Shown here piece by piece: positions 1 through 8,463 of a DNA stretch of 64,000 bases; position 1 is the stretch's first letter; each line of letters opens with the position of its first letter. The notes beneath the pieces are model-generated. The model saw only the letters and a list, made by a program, of their open reading frames with translations, did not search any database and was not told the DNA's origin. The translations under genes and the position numbers were made by a program. The stretch spans positions 248,001-312,000 of the forward strand of contig CANNAE010000004.1 in NCBI GenBank assembly GCA_947502505.1, read 5' to 3'. The DNA comes from an uncultured Planococcus sp. GTDB taxonomy: Bacteria; Bacillota; Bacilli; Bacillales_A; Planococcaceae.

Positions 1-76
1 CTCGTTTCACATCTCCAGTTTTAATTTTCCAGTTACCCACTGCCCAATTGCTCAAATCTCTTTTAAGCGGCCACAT
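1..76 (-). CDS. Possible 5' end of an unidentified gene running off the window
   Basis: Reading leftward from an ATG at 76 there is an open frame of 25 codons to the window edge, beginning MWPLKRDLSNWAVGNWK. A weak AAGG lies 5 nt upstream of the ATG. Nothing in this short piece identifies a family. It could be a real gene truncated by the window or a chance open frame; the Trp-rich start gives no functional clue. Confidence 0.28.
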   Translation of the reverse strand, partial: MWPLKRDLSNWAVGNWKIKTGDVKR

Positions 77-90
77 AAGAGCCTTCTTTC

Positions 91-327
91 TCAGAAGTTC
101 CCTAACGTGTACGTTGCAAAAAGTACTAGAAGGACCAATGAGGCAAGGAATGATAAATAAGCTGTCGACTTATTTCCTTCCTTACTATCCGCAACTCCGC
201 TAAGCAGGAACGATGCTGCTAACAAACCATAAATGACAGTGTATAAAATCATTACGTCCGTATTGAATATATCCCAAATAATAAGCAATAAGGCAATAAG
301 CGATAAGATTGCGCTTATTATTTTCAA
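91..327 (-). CDS. Small membrane protein, DUF3953-like
   Basis: A 78-residue, almost wholly hydrophobic protein. Three membrane segments are visible at about residues 3-18, 26-45 and 57-76, with a short polar loop DSKEGNKST between the second and third. A GGGGGAGG ribosome binding site precedes the ATG. Size and layout resemble the DUF3953 family of Bacillales, but no catalytic motif is present and that assignment rests on overall character only. It stands alone, separated from etfA by the etfA terminator. No function can be assigned. Confidence 0.6.
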   Translation of the reverse strand: MKIISAILSLIALLLIIWDIFNTDVMILYTVIYGLLAASFLLSGVADSKEGNKSTAYLSFLASLVLLVLFATYTLGNF

Positions 328-414
328 TATATCCTCCCCCTTCTTTTACAGATTCATGAGAAAAGTTAGACGAAACCGGAAAGCCTTTCAACTTACTGTA
401 TCATGCATATCGCC

Positions 415-447
415 ACAAAAAAACAGCCCGCAATTCAGCGGGCTGTC
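415..447 (-). terminator. Rho-independent terminator after etfA
   Basis: ACAGCCCGC (423-431) and GCGGGCTGT (438-446) form a perfect 9-bp stem with a 6-nt loop. On the minus strand it is followed by a run of seven T. It closes the fadR-ech-etfB-etfA operon. Confidence 0.9.
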
Positions 448-451
448 ATTC

Positions 452-1420
452 TTACATAACTTTCTTGAATTCTTCCGTGAGCAACGGGATGACGTCGAAT
501 AGGTCTCCGACGATGCCGTAGTCTGCCACTTTAAAGATGTTCGCTTCCGGGTCTTTATTGATTGCGACGATGACTTTGGAGTTGGACATTCCTGCCATGT
601 GCTGGATCGCGCCGGAAATCCCTGCTGCAATATACAAATCAGGGGTAACGACTTTTCCTGTTTGCCCGATTTGCAAGGAATAATCGCAATAATCTGCGTC
701 ACATGCACCGCGTGATGCACCGACTGCGCCGCCGAGAAGGTCAGCCAGTTCCTGCAATGGCTCGAAACCGTCCTTGCTCTTGACTCCGCGCCCGCCAGCG
801 ATGATGACTTTCGCTTCAGAAAGGTCGACGCCTTCTGCGGATTTACGGACGACGTTTTTGATGATCGTGCGCAAGTTCGTAATATCGACTGACAAGCTAG
901 ATACATCGCCAGAGCGCTCTTCACGCTCAAGCGGCGCGATATTGTTCGGGCGTACAGTGATGAAGACCACGCCGTTTTCTTTCAATTTCACTTTTTCAAA
1001 GGCTTTACCGGAATAGATCGGGCGGATGAAAACAGCGTCAGCGCCTTCCCCTTCGATATCCGTAACATCGGAAATCAAGCCCGTTTGCAATTTCGATGCG
1101 ATCTTCGGCGACAGGTCTTTTCCGACTGCCGTATGCCCGAAGACGATCGCTTCTGGCTGTTCTTGGTCAACGACCGCCATGAATGCCTGGCCATAGCCAT
1201 CAGATGTATACGATTTCAAATGCGGGTGTTCAACAGTGATGACACGGTCTGCACCGTAAGCCACCAATTCATTTCCGAATTCGCTCACCGCTTCGCCGAG
1301 CAGGACAGCGACGACTTCTCCGCCGCCTGAAACTTTCTTGGCTGCGGCAATTGCTTCAAATGATACGTTGCGCAAAGCGCCTTCACGCGTTTCGCCCAAT
1401 ACTAATACTTTTTTCGACAT
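452..1420 (-). CDS. etfA: Electron transfer flavoprotein, alpha subunit
   Basis: The 322-residue FAD-carrying subunit of ETF. With EtfB it takes electrons from acyl-CoA dehydrogenases during beta-oxidation and passes them toward the quinone pool. The N-terminal half is the ETF alpha/beta fold. The C-terminal FAD domain (about 203-310) shows AGGRGV (208-213) and GQTGKVVTPDLYIA (252-265) followed by GISGAIQHMAG, the alpha-subunit signature. Length is normal for the family. It is the last gene of an operon with etfB, an enoyl-CoA hydratase and fadR, as in B. subtilis, and is followed by a strong terminator. Expression is expected to be under FadR control from the promoter upstream of fadR. Confidence 0.97.
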   Translation of the reverse strand: MSKKVLVLGETREGALRNVSFEAIAAAKKVSGGGEVVAVLLGEAVSEFGNELVAYGADRVITVEHPHLKSYTSDGYGQAFMAVVDQEQPEAIVFGHTAVGKDLSPKIASKLQTGLISDVTDIEGEGADAVFIRPIYSGKAFEKVKLKENGVVFITVRPNNIAPLEREERSGDVSSLSVDITNLRTIIKNVVRKSAEGVDLSEAKVIIAGGRGVKSKDGFEPLQELADLLGGAVGASRGACDADYCDYSLQIGQTGKVVTPDLYIAAGISGAIQHMAGMSNSKVIVAINKDPEANIFKVADYGIVGDLFDVIPLLTEEFKKVM

Positions 1421-1467
1421 AGTCCGTTAACCCCCTAAGTAGATGTGAAAATAAATGTAGCGTACGT

Positions 1468-2241
1468 TTATATAACTTTCGCTTCAGAGCGAAGCAAGCT
1501 GACAAGTTCAGACACTTGGCTCGGGATTTCGCCTTCCAAAATACGGCCGGCTTGTTTTTTCGGTGGCAAGTAAACCTCGATTGTTTCGGTTTTCGCTTCT
1601 ACATCTTCCTCGTCGATATCCAAATCGTCGAGTTCAAGCTCTTCAAGCGGCTTTTTCTTCGCTTTCATGATTCCCGGTAGCGATGGGTAACGCGGCTCGT
1701 TCAAGCCTTGCTGGGCTGTGACCAGCAGCGGCAATGAGGTTTCAAGCTCTTCTGCGTCCCCTTCGATGTCACGCACGATTTTCACTGTTTCGCCTTCGAT
1801 TTCAAGGCTAGTGATCGTTGTCACGTAGTTGATGTCCAAAAGATCCGCTACACGCGGCCCGACTTGTCCGGAACCGCCATCGATCGCTACGTTCCCTGCA
1901 AGGATCAAGTCCGCTTCTTTGTCTTTCAAGTACTCTGCCAGTATGTAAGCTGCCGTAAACTGGTCCATTTCCTCCACATCGTCTTCTGTATTGATCAAGA
2001 CCGCTTTGTCAGCGCCCATTGCAAGTGCTGTGCGCAATTGTTTTTCAGCTTCCTCGTCGCCGATCGTGACCACTGTCACTTCGCCGCCGTGAGCGTCGCG
2101 GACCGTAATGGCCTCTTCGATCGCATACTCGTCATATGGGTTGATGATGAATTCAGCGCCATCTTCTTGAATCTGGCCACCGGAAACAACCAGCTTTTCT
2201 TCTGTGTCAAACGTACGTTTTACCAATACATAAATGTTCAT
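1468..2241 (-). CDS. etfB: Electron transfer flavoprotein, beta subunit
   Basis: A 257-residue beta subunit of ETF. It begins MNIYVLVKRTFDTEEKL, as expected for Bacillus EtfB, and carries the adenine-nucleotide-binding ETF fold with the stretch DGGSGQVGPRVADLL in mid-protein. It pairs with EtfA encoded 47 bp downstream and lies 20 bp after the enoyl-CoA hydratase, so the genes are almost certainly cotranscribed. It acts in the cytoplasm in transfer of acyl-CoA dehydrogenase electrons. The start codon is preceded by GGGAGG. Confidence 0.97.
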   Translation of the reverse strand: MNIYVLVKRTFDTEEKLVVSGGQIQEDGAEFIINPYDEYAIEEAITVRDAHGGEVTVVTIGDEEAEKQLRTALAMGADKAVLINTEDDVEEMDQFTAAYILAEYLKDKEADLILAGNVAIDGGSGQVGPRVADLLDINYVTTITSLEIEGETVKIVRDIEGDAEELETSLPLLVTAQQGLNEPRYPSLPGIMKAKKKPLEELELDDLDIDEEDVEAKTETIEVYLPPKKQAGRILEGEIPSQVSELVSLLRSEAKVI

Positions 2242-2261
2242 GAACGTAAACCTCCCAAGTA

Positions 2262-3035
2262 TTATTTCCCTTTAAATTGTGCTTCGCGTTTTTCCAGGAA
2301 AGCGCCAATGCCTTCCTTTGCGTCTTCCGATACGAATACTGTACCGAATGAATCCGCTTCTGCCTTGACCCCTTCTTCAAAAGCGCCGCGCTTCGAATAC
2401 TGAAGCATGTCGATAGCTGCCTTGACGGATACCGGGCTCTTTTTCGCAATTTTCTTCGCAATTGAAAGCGTTTGCGAAAGAAGCTCTTCTTCGCCGTAGG
2501 AACGGTTCGCAAGGCCGAGCTGCACAGCTTCTGCGCCGGTAATCGGATCACTCGTCAAGAGCATTTCAGCAGCCTTGGCCACTCCGACATAACGCGGCAA
2601 GCGCTGTGTTCCGGCAAATCCAGGAATCAAGCCCAATTGAAGTTCGGGCAATCCCAGTTTAGCATTTTCTGTGACAAAACGCATATGGCAACTCATGGCA
2701 AGTTCCAAACCTCCGCCGAGCGCCGCGCCGTGAATGGCGGCGATGACCGGCTTGTGGAAAGTTTCCACCCGTTCGAAAACGGCTTGGCCGCTTGCCGACA
2801 GTTTTGAGAATTCTTCCCCTGAGCTCACTTGCGTAAACTCCTTGATGTCTGCTCCTGCCGAGAAGAAACGCCCTTCTCCGTGCAAGACAATCGCACGGAC
2901 CTCAGGATCGTTTTTCACTTCATCCAGGAGTGCATCGACTTCCAAAATCAGCGCGCGAGACAATGCGTTTGCCGGCGGCCGGTTGATCGTTGCGATCGCT
3001 ACCCCATCTTCTTTTTTCCAGCTGATAAATTCCAC
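2262..3035 (-). CDS. Enoyl-CoA hydratase (crotonase family, YsiB-like)
   Basis: A 257-residue crotonase-fold enzyme expected to hydrate trans-2-enoyl-CoA to 3-hydroxyacyl-CoA in fatty-acid oxidation. The oxyanion-hole segments are visible as SAGAD (59-63) and GAALGGG (103-109). Both catalytic glutamates of true hydratases appear to be present (E111 in GLELA and E131 in PELQLG), which supports hydratase activity over another crotonase reaction. It lies between fadR and etfB, the same place as B. subtilis ysiB. Substrate chain length cannot be read from sequence. Confidence 0.92.
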   Translation of the reverse strand: MEFISWKKEDGVAIATINRPPANALSRALILEVDALLDEVKNDPEVRAIVLHGEGRFFSAGADIKEFTQVSSGEEFSKLSASGQAVFERVETFHKPVIAAIHGAALGGGLELAMSCHMRFVTENAKLGLPELQLGLIPGFAGTQRLPRYVGVAKAAEMLLTSDPITGAEAVQLGLANRSYGEEELLSQTLSIAKKIAKKSPVSVKAAIDMLQYSKRGAFEEGVKAEADSFGTVFVSEDAKEGIGAFLEKREAQFKGK

Positions 3036-3052
3036 CTGCTCATCCCCTCCCT

Positions 3053-3637
3053 TTACGCTTGCATGCCTTTTAGCAACAAGCGCTGCACTTTTGGTGCGAG
3101 TTCGACCAAATCATACTTGTGATCGTTCATCACCCAGGTAGTAATGGTCTCATCCATTGTACCAAAAACCATTTGGCGAGCTAAACGAATATCCATATTT
3201 TGATCAAATTCTCCTGTTTCGATGCCGCTGACCAATATGCGGTCCATCAATTTCAAATACCCCCGAAGGACATTATTGATCTTCATGCGGATGTCGTGGT
3301 TGGATTGCCGAAGTTCAAGCTGTGTCACGATCGCCAGATGCAGATCGCTCGCGAGCAAGCTAAAATGGCTATTGATCATCATGCCGAGTTGGTCGGCAGC
3401 GCTTGTGTCTTTCGCGATGATTTTCTCCAATTCACTGACGAATACGCCCATCTTCTCCTCGAAGACGGAAATGAGAATGTCTTCTTTATTCTTGAAATAC
3501 AAATAAATCGTTCCATCCGCTACACCGGCTTGCTTGGCAATTTTCGAAACTTGCGCTTGGTGGTAACCATTCTCTGCGATGACAATAACCGCAGCGTCTA
3601 TAATTTGCTTATATTTCGGTTTATCCTTTTTTACCAT
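3053..3637 (-). CDS. fadR: TetR-family repressor of fatty-acid degradation, FadR (YsiA)
   Basis: A TetR regulator of about 194 residues. The N-terminal helix-turn-helix reads [19 protein letters not shown]; the rest is a ligand-binding domain that in B. subtilis FadR senses long-chain acyl-CoA. The start [11 protein letters not shown] is chosen over an upstream in-frame ATG because the upstream residues look like the Shine-Dalgarno region (GGTGACAGG). It heads the operon with enoyl-CoA hydratase and etfBA. A long perfect inverted repeat resembling the FadR box sits just upstream of it, so autorepression is likely. Derepression by acyl-CoA is inferred from the B. subtilis system. Confidence 0.93.
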   Translation of the reverse strand: MVKKDKPKYKQIIDAAVIVIAENGYHQAQVSKIAKQAGVADGTIYLYFKNKEDILISVFEEKMGVFVSELEKIIAKDTSAADQLGMMINSHFSLLASDLHLAIVTQLELRQSNHDIRMKINNVLRGYLKLMDRILVSGIETGEFDQNMDIRLARQMVFGTMDETITTWVMNDHKYDLVELAPKVQRLLLKGMQA

Positions 3638-3658
3638 CCTGTCACCACCCAAAAAAAA

Positions 3659-3696
3659 TATGAAAATATGAATGGCGATTCATTCATATTTTCATA
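3659..3696 (-). promoter_or_regulatory. FadR operator within a perfect 16-bp inverted repeat
   Basis: The arms TATGAAAATATGAATG (3659-3674) and CATTCATATTTTCATA (3681-3696) are perfect reverse complements around a 6-nt spacer. The core at 3669-3686 matches 16 of 18 positions of the B. subtilis FadR consensus TGAATGAMTANTCATTCA. It covers the -10 region and start of transcription of the fadR operon, which suits repression. Confidence 0.85.
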
Positions 3697-3722
3697 TTAT
3701 CGTTTAGTTTAATTTGTGTCAA
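3694..3722 (-). promoter_or_regulatory. SigA-type promoter of the fadR-ech-etfBA operon
   Basis: Minus strand TTGACA (3717-3722), a 17-bp spacer and TAATAT (3694-3699). It lies just beyond the stop of lcfA, so the fadR operon has its own promoter. The FadR operator starts at the -10 element. Confidence 0.8.
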
Positions 3723-3735
3723 GCTTTTGCCTGAG

Positions 3736-5427
3736 TCAGGAAGGAATTGCTTCGTCGCGCTTGGCGATTTCTTCGTCCACTAAAGACCTGCGCAAAATCT
3801 TGCCGACTGCTGTCTTCGGAAGTTCTTTGCGGAACTCGTAGATGCGCGGCACTTTAAATGCAGCGAGGTGTTCACGGCAATGCTTATCCAGTTGTTCTTC
3901 TGTAACAGTATACCCTTCTTTCAGCACGATGTATGCCTTTACCGTCTCTCCGCGGTATGGATCCGGGATTCCGGCGACGACACATTCCTGTATCGCTTCG
4001 TGCTCATACAGCACTTCTTCAATTTCCCTCGGATAGATATTAAATCCTCCGGCGATGATCATATCTTTTTTGCGGTCGACGATAAAGAATTGCCCTTCAT
4101 CGTTCATATAGCCAAGGTCCCCAGTCAATAGCCAGCCATCGACGATTGTCGCTGCCGTCGCATCCGGCCGGTTCCAATAGCCTTTCATCACTTGAGGGCC
4201 CTTGATGGCGATTTCCCCGATCTGACCGTTCGGCACCGCATCGGTCGTGCCCGGGAGGAAAATTTCGCAATCCGTGTCTGGGTACGGCATGCCGATCGAT
4301 CCTTTCGTCCGGTCGCCCCATACGAGATTCGAGTGGCTGACAGGCGATGTTTCGGTCAGGCCATAGCCCTCGACAAGCTTGCCTCCTGTGATGCGCTCGA
4401 ATTTCTCCTGTACTTCCGTCGGTAGCGGCGCGGACCCGCTCAAACACGCTTCAATGGAAGAGAGATCGTATTTCTGGATGTCCGGATGATTCAATAAGCC
4501 GATGTATAGCGTCGGTGCTCCTGGGAACAAGGTCGGCTTTTGCTTATTGATCGTTTTCAGGGCCTGTTCCGGGTCGAACTTCGGCAATAGCACCATCTTA
4601 TTGCCTTGCATGACGGACAGGATCAAGACCGTCGTTAATCCGTAGACGTGAAACAATGGGATGATTCCCATGATGGTCTCTTCCCCGCGCGTTGATTTGT
4701 AAAGCCATGCATCGCACATCGTCGCATTGGAGATTAAATTGCGATGCGTCAGCATAACGCCTTTTGGCGATCCGGTCGTCCCGCCGGTATATTGCAACAG
4801 CGCCAAATCTTCCTCGAAATCAAATGGCGGCTTGGCGATTTCCGGCGAAGCTGTTTTCATGATTTCCGTGAAGAGGTGATTAATGCCCCGATGTTCGACT
4901 TTCACTGTCATCCCGTATTGCTTTTTCTGGATGAATGGGTACACCAAATTTTTCGGGAATGCCAGGTAATCCTTAATGCCCGTGACGATGACGTTTTCAA
5001 GTTCCGTTTCTTTGATGACCTTGTTGATACGCGGGAACAAAATATCAAGCGCAATGATGGCTTTGGCACCGGAATCTTTCATCTGGTAGGAAATCTCCCG
5101 CTCTGTGTATAGCGGATTGGTCATGACCACAACTCCCCCGGCATACAGGATGCCGTAGAAACTAATGACCGCCTGCGGACAGTTCGGCAGCATGATGGAG
5201 ACCCGGTCGCCTTTTTGGATGCCTAGCTTCTGAAGGTAATTGGCCATCTTCATGGCAGATTGGTACAACTCTTCGTAGCTTAGCTCCCTGCCCAGGAAAT
5301 GAATTGCGGTTTTTTGCGGAAAGTCTTCATAGGCTTTCGTCAAATATTCCTGGACCGGCATGCTCGGGTACGTAAGCGTGTGCGGCACTTCCTCCGGATA
5401 ATGGGCTAACCACGGTTTTTCGGACAT
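3736..5427 (-). CDS. lcfA: Long-chain fatty-acid--CoA ligase
   Basis: A 563-residue member of the ANL adenylating superfamily that activates long-chain fatty acids to acyl-CoA for beta-oxidation. The phosphate-binding motif YTGGTTGSPKG is at about 213-223, followed by the FACS signature region around DGWLLTGDLGYM and the C-terminal lysine region PKTAVGKILRR. Start MSEKPWLAH is preferred because GGGGAGGTAGAAAGT lies directly upstream; an in-frame ATG 11 codons earlier lacks a site. It is followed at once by the fadR promoter, as in the B. subtilis lcfA-fadR region. A perfect cre site overlaps its promoter, so catabolite repression by CcpA is expected. Confidence 0.95.
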   Translation of the reverse strand: MSEKPWLAHYPEEVPHTLTYPSMPVQEYLTKAYEDFPQKTAIHFLGRELSYEELYQSAMKMANYLQKLGIQKGDRVSIMLPNCPQAVISFYGILYAGGVVVMTNPLYTEREISYQMKDSGAKAIIALDILFPRINKVIKETELENVIVTGIKDYLAFPKNLVYPFIQKKQYGMTVKVEHRGINHLFTEIMKTASPEIAKPPFDFEEDLALLQYTGGTTGSPKGVMLTHRNLISNATMCDAWLYKSTRGEETIMGIIPLFHVYGLTTVLILSVMQGNKMVLLPKFDPEQALKTINKQKPTLFPGAPTLYIGLLNHPDIQKYDLSSIEACLSGSAPLPTEVQEKFERITGGKLVEGYGLTETSPVSHSNLVWGDRTKGSIGMPYPDTDCEIFLPGTTDAVPNGQIGEIAIKGPQVMKGYWNRPDATAATIVDGWLLTGDLGYMNDEGQFFIVDRKKDMIIAGGFNIYPREIEEVLYEHEAIQECVVAGIPDPYRGETVKAYIVLKEGYTVTEEQLDKHCREHLAAFKVPRIYEFRKELPKTAVGKILRRSLVDEEIAKRDEAIPS

Positions 5428-5478
5428 ACTTTCTACCTCCCCCTCTGTTATCGGAATCATGAGAATATTCCTACTTTA

Positions 5479-5507
5479 AGTATAATGAAATATGATAACG
5501 CTTTCAA
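5479..5507 (-). promoter_or_regulatory. lcfA promoter with overlapping CcpA cre site
   Basis: Minus strand TTGAAA (5502-5507), 17-bp spacer, TATACT (5479-5484). The sequence TGAAAGCGTTATCA (5493-5506) matches all positions of the cre consensus TGWNANCGNTNWCA and overlaps the -35 element, so CcpA binding should block the polymerase. Catabolite repression of the FadR regulon is known in B. subtilis. No FadR box was seen at this promoter. Confidence 0.82.
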
Positions 5508-5534
5508 ACATTATTTTCCTTCTTGTTTTACTCC

Positions 5535-5562
5535 ATAAAAAAAACGGCTCTTAGGCCGTTTT
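5535..5562 (-). terminator. Terminator overlapping the end of the 26-residue peptide gene
   Basis: AAACGGC (5542-5548) and GCCGTTT (5555-5561) form a hairpin. On the minus strand the T-rich side runs toward 5535. It would end transcription of the polX-mutS2-DUF350-small peptide unit. Confidence 0.78.
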
Positions 5563-5642
5563 TAAAAGATGAATAGGAAGACGATTCCTACTAAGACAAA
5601 CAAGATGCAAAAAACGATTAAAATTTTGATGAGGTTTTCCAT
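5562..5642 (-). CDS. 26-residue single-pass membrane peptide
   Basis: An ATG at 5642 opens a 26-codon frame encoding MENLIKILIVFCILFVLVGI and then VFLFIF before a TAA. The peptide is a short charged N-terminus followed by one continuous hydrophobic helix of about 20 residues. AGGAG lies 8 nt upstream of the ATG, and the gene begins 13 bp after the DUF350 gene and ends inside a terminator, so it looks translated and cotranscribed. No family is recognised; the position suggests a partner of the DUF350 membrane protein. A chance open frame is less likely given the ribosome site and composition. Confidence 0.68.
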   Translation of the reverse strand: MENLIKILIVFCILFVLVGIVFLFIF

Positions 5643-5654
5643 TCGTTCCAACTC

Positions 5655-6074
5655 CTATGAAATACTGGCTCCGATGACATACGACAGCCCGACCGAGATG
5701 GTCATTGAGATCAAGCCGACCGAACGGTTGTCGCGGGCGATTTCTTCATCCACTTTGAATTTCGGCGTCAGAAATTCAAATAGAAGATAAGCAAAGATCA
5801 AGAGCACGAACCCGAAAAAACCCCAGCCGATCATTTCAAATAATGTAGTGTGCTGTTCAATGGAAAAGCGGAAAATATTCGTGACGCCAAAAATTTTCCC
5901 GCCTGTGGCCATCGCCACCGCCAAATTGCCGCTTTTAATTTCTTCCCAATTCTTATACTTCGTCACTATTTCGAAAATGACCATCGCCACGATCAGGCAC
6001 AAGACCACGACACTGAAATAGCCTGCCGTCTCTACGAGTGGATGGGTCCAGAATCCTTCTTCAAACATGTCCAA
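5655..6074 (-). CDS. DUF350 membrane protein (YshE-like)
   Basis: A 139-residue protein with four predicted membrane segments (about residues 15-38, 48-70, 76-100 and 116-136), the layout of the DUF350 family. The function of the family is not established. It follows mutS2 by 15 bp, matching yshE next to mutSB in B. subtilis. An in-frame Met two codons later is an alternative start. The small membrane peptide gene immediately downstream may work with it. Confidence 0.85.
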   Translation of the reverse strand: MDMFEEGFWTHPLVETAGYFSVVVLCLIVAMVIFEIVTKYKNWEEIKSGNLAVAMATGGKIFGVTNIFRFSIEQHTTLFEMIGWGFFGFVLLIFAYLLFEFLTPKFKVDEEIARDNRSVGLISMTISVGLSYVIGASIS

Positions 6075-6089
6075 GCTCCCCTTCCGCCC

Positions 6090-8450
6090 TTACTTCAGTT
6101 CAGCGACTGTCACGCCCGAGCCGCCTTCACCCGGCTCGCCAAAGCGATAGCTCTTGACGCGCGGATGTTTTTTCAAGTACTGCTGCACTCCTTGACGAAG
6201 CGCACCGGTTCCTTTTCCGTGGATAATGGAGACTTGATGATAATTAGACAGCAACGCATCATCCAAATATTTCTCTACGCGTGATAGCGCGTCCTCGTAA
6301 CGTTCCCCGCGCAGGTCCAATTCCATCTTCGTATAACCTTCCCGGCCCTTCAAGCTGGTCATCGTACGCGTTTCTTTTTGCTTCTCCGGTTTGGTGTAGC
6401 TGAGATCGGATTCAGGCAACTTCATTTTCAGGATGCCGACTTGCACGATCCATTCCGTATCGGAGACTTTCTCGACCAATGTCCCTTTTTGCCCGTAAGA
6501 CAGCACTTTCACTTCGTCGTTTTGTTTCAAGGCGACTGGCTCGTTTTTCTTTTTCGCTTTTTTCAATACGCGGTTTTCCGGCATAGCGGACTCCAGCCGT
6601 TTTTTCGCATCGATTAGCTGATGTTCTTTCACGCCGGTCTGTTGGGTCAATTGCATTTGGCGCAGCTCTTTGATGACGGCTTCCGCTTCTGCACGCGCCT
6701 GATCGACAATTTTGCGCGCTTTTTCTTTCGCTTTGTCTTCCAATAGCTCTTTGCGGCTTTCATAGTCTGCCAGGCGTTTTGCCAAGTCTTCTTTCAAGCT
6801 CTCAGATTCTTCGAGTACAGACCGGGTTTCATCTGCATCACGTTCCGCCTCGCGACGGCTCTTCTCAAGTGAAGCGATCATGGAGTCGACTTCTTTGCGG
6901 TCGGTTCCAGTGAAGCTTTTCGCATGAGAAATGATATGTTCCGGCAAGCCGAGGCGTTTGGAGATCTCAAACGCGTTGCTGCGCCCCGGCACGCCGATCA
7001 ACAGGCGATAGGTCGGGCTCAAAGTCTCGACATCGAATTCGACACTGGCGTTCGCGACACCTTCCCGGTTGTAGCCATACGCCTTCAATTCCGGATAATG
7101 CGTTGTCGCGATGACGCGCGCGCCTCTTCCATGCACTTCGTCCAATAAGGAAATGGCAAGCGCCGCTCCTTCTTGCGGATCGGTGCCTGCACCGAGTTCA
7201 TCAAAAATGACGAGCGAGTTTTCATCGAATTTTTCAAGGATGTCGACGATATTGACCATATGGGATGAAAAAGTACTCAAGCTTTGCTCAATCGACTGTT
7301 CGTCGCCGATATCGGCGAAAATTTGGTCGAATACGGCTAGCTCCGACCCTTCAAGCGCCGGAACCGGAAGCCCCGCCTGCGCCATCAAAGTCGACAAGCC
7401 GACCGTTTTCAAAGTGACGGTCTTCCCGCCCGTGTTAGGCCCGGTGATGACAATCGCCGTAATATCCCGGCCGAATTCGATATCGTTTGGCACCACTTCA
7501 TCTTGGGGGATAAGCGGATGGCGCGCTTTTTTCAATTTGATATAGCCTTCTGTGTTCATATCGGGTTTCGAGCATTTATGGGCTTGCCCGTATTTCGCTT
7601 TTGCCAGGATTAAATCGACTTCCGCCAACACCCCGACCAAAGTGAATAGTTCGTGGGCAACTTCTTGTACTTTGGCTGATAGCATCAGCAAGATGCGATC
7701 GATTTCTTCGCGTTCTTTCAGCTTCAGCCGGCGTACTTCATTGTTCGCCTGCACGACGGCGTCCGGTTCGATGAAAAGCGTTTGGCCGGAAGATGACTGG
7801 TCATGGACGATGCCGCCGTAATGGCTTCTGTATTCCTGCTTGACCGGAATGACGAAGCGGTCGTTGCGGATCGTGACAATCGAATCCGACAGCATTTTCG
7901 ATGCATTACGCCCGCGAATGAGGCTTTCGAGCTTTTCACGCACACGTCCCTCCTGCGCGCGAAGTGACTGGCGGATGCTGCGCAGTTCTGAACTCGCGCT
8001 GTCGACCACTGACCCGTTGTCATCGATACACGCATTGATGTCGTGTTCGAGCTGCGTCAAAATCGGCATGCTTTCTTTTTTCTCCATGAAATGAGGAATG
8101 GCGATATCCTCTTCTGCATCGATGGCTTCAAGGAAATGGCGCAAGATCCGGCTCGCACGGATCGTTGAAGAAACTTCCATCAATTCCACCGGGCTCAAAC
8201 TGCCGCCGATCTGCGCACGTTTCGCGTGGGGGCGGATATCGGAAATCCCTCCCATCGGCACATTATTTTTGATGCGCAATAATTGCGCTGCTTCATCCAT
8301 CTCTTCTAACAAGCGGTTTACTTCCGCGAGGTCAGTAGACGGCAGCAATTCCTTCACTAATCCTTTTCCAAGTGATGAAGTACAGAATGCCGCTACTTCT
8401 TCGCGGATTTTATAGAATTCGAGAGTTCGTAATGCGCGCTCTGCGATCAT
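6090..8450 (-). CDS. mutS2: Endonuclease MutS2 / ribosome-rescue ATPase
   Basis: A 786-residue MutS2. The ATPase has Walker A GPNTGGKT at 337-344 and a Walker B region with [12 protein letters not shown] coiled coil spans about 510-600, and the C-terminal Smr domain carries LDLRG and [14 protein letters not shown]. MutS2 lacks the mismatch-recognition domains of MutS. Family members suppress recombination, and in B. subtilis the protein has been linked to splitting collided ribosomes. Both Smr catalytic-type motifs are intact. It lies 13 bp downstream of polX in the conserved polX-mutS2 pair. Confidence 0.96.
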   Translation of the reverse strand: MIAERALRTLEFYKIREEVAAFCTSSLGKGLVKELLPSTDLAEVNRLLEEMDEAAQLLRIKNNVPMGGISDIRPHAKRAQIGGSLSPVELMEVSSTIRASRILRHFLEAIDAEEDIAIPHFMEKKESMPILTQLEHDINACIDDNGSVVDSASSELRSIRQSLRAQEGRVREKLESLIRGRNASKMLSDSIVTIRNDRFVIPVKQEYRSHYGGIVHDQSSSGQTLFIEPDAVVQANNEVRRLKLKEREEIDRILLMLSAKVQEVAHELFTLVGVLAEVDLILAKAKYGQAHKCSKPDMNTEGYIKLKKARHPLIPQDEVVPNDIEFGRDITAIVITGPNTGGKTVTLKTVGLSTLMAQAGLPVPALEGSELAVFDQIFADIGDEQSIEQSLSTFSSHMVNIVDILEKFDENSLVIFDELGAGTDPQEGAALAISLLDEVHGRGARVIATTHYPELKAYGYNREGVANASVEFDVETLSPTYRLLIGVPGRSNAFEISKRLGLPEHIISHAKSFTGTDRKEVDSMIASLEKSRREAERDADETRSVLEESESLKEDLAKRLADYESRKELLEDKAKEKARKIVDQARAEAEAVIKELRQMQLTQQTGVKEHQLIDAKKRLESAMPENRVLKKAKKKNEPVALKQNDEVKVLSYGQKGTLVEKVSDTEWIVQVGILKMKLPESDLSYTKPEKQKETRTMTSLKGREGYTKMELDLRGERYEDALSRVEKYLDDALLSNYHQVSIIHGKGTGALRQGVQQYLKKHPRVKSYRFGEPGEGGSGVTVAELK

Positions 8451-8463
8451 ATAAACTCCTCCT

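Noticed and set aside
7111..7545. Plus-strand open frame of 144 codons inside mutS2
   Set aside because: It is the antisense of the MutS2 ATPase domain, with composition mirroring it and no family likeness. Many similar long antisense frames occur in this GC-balanced coding DNA.
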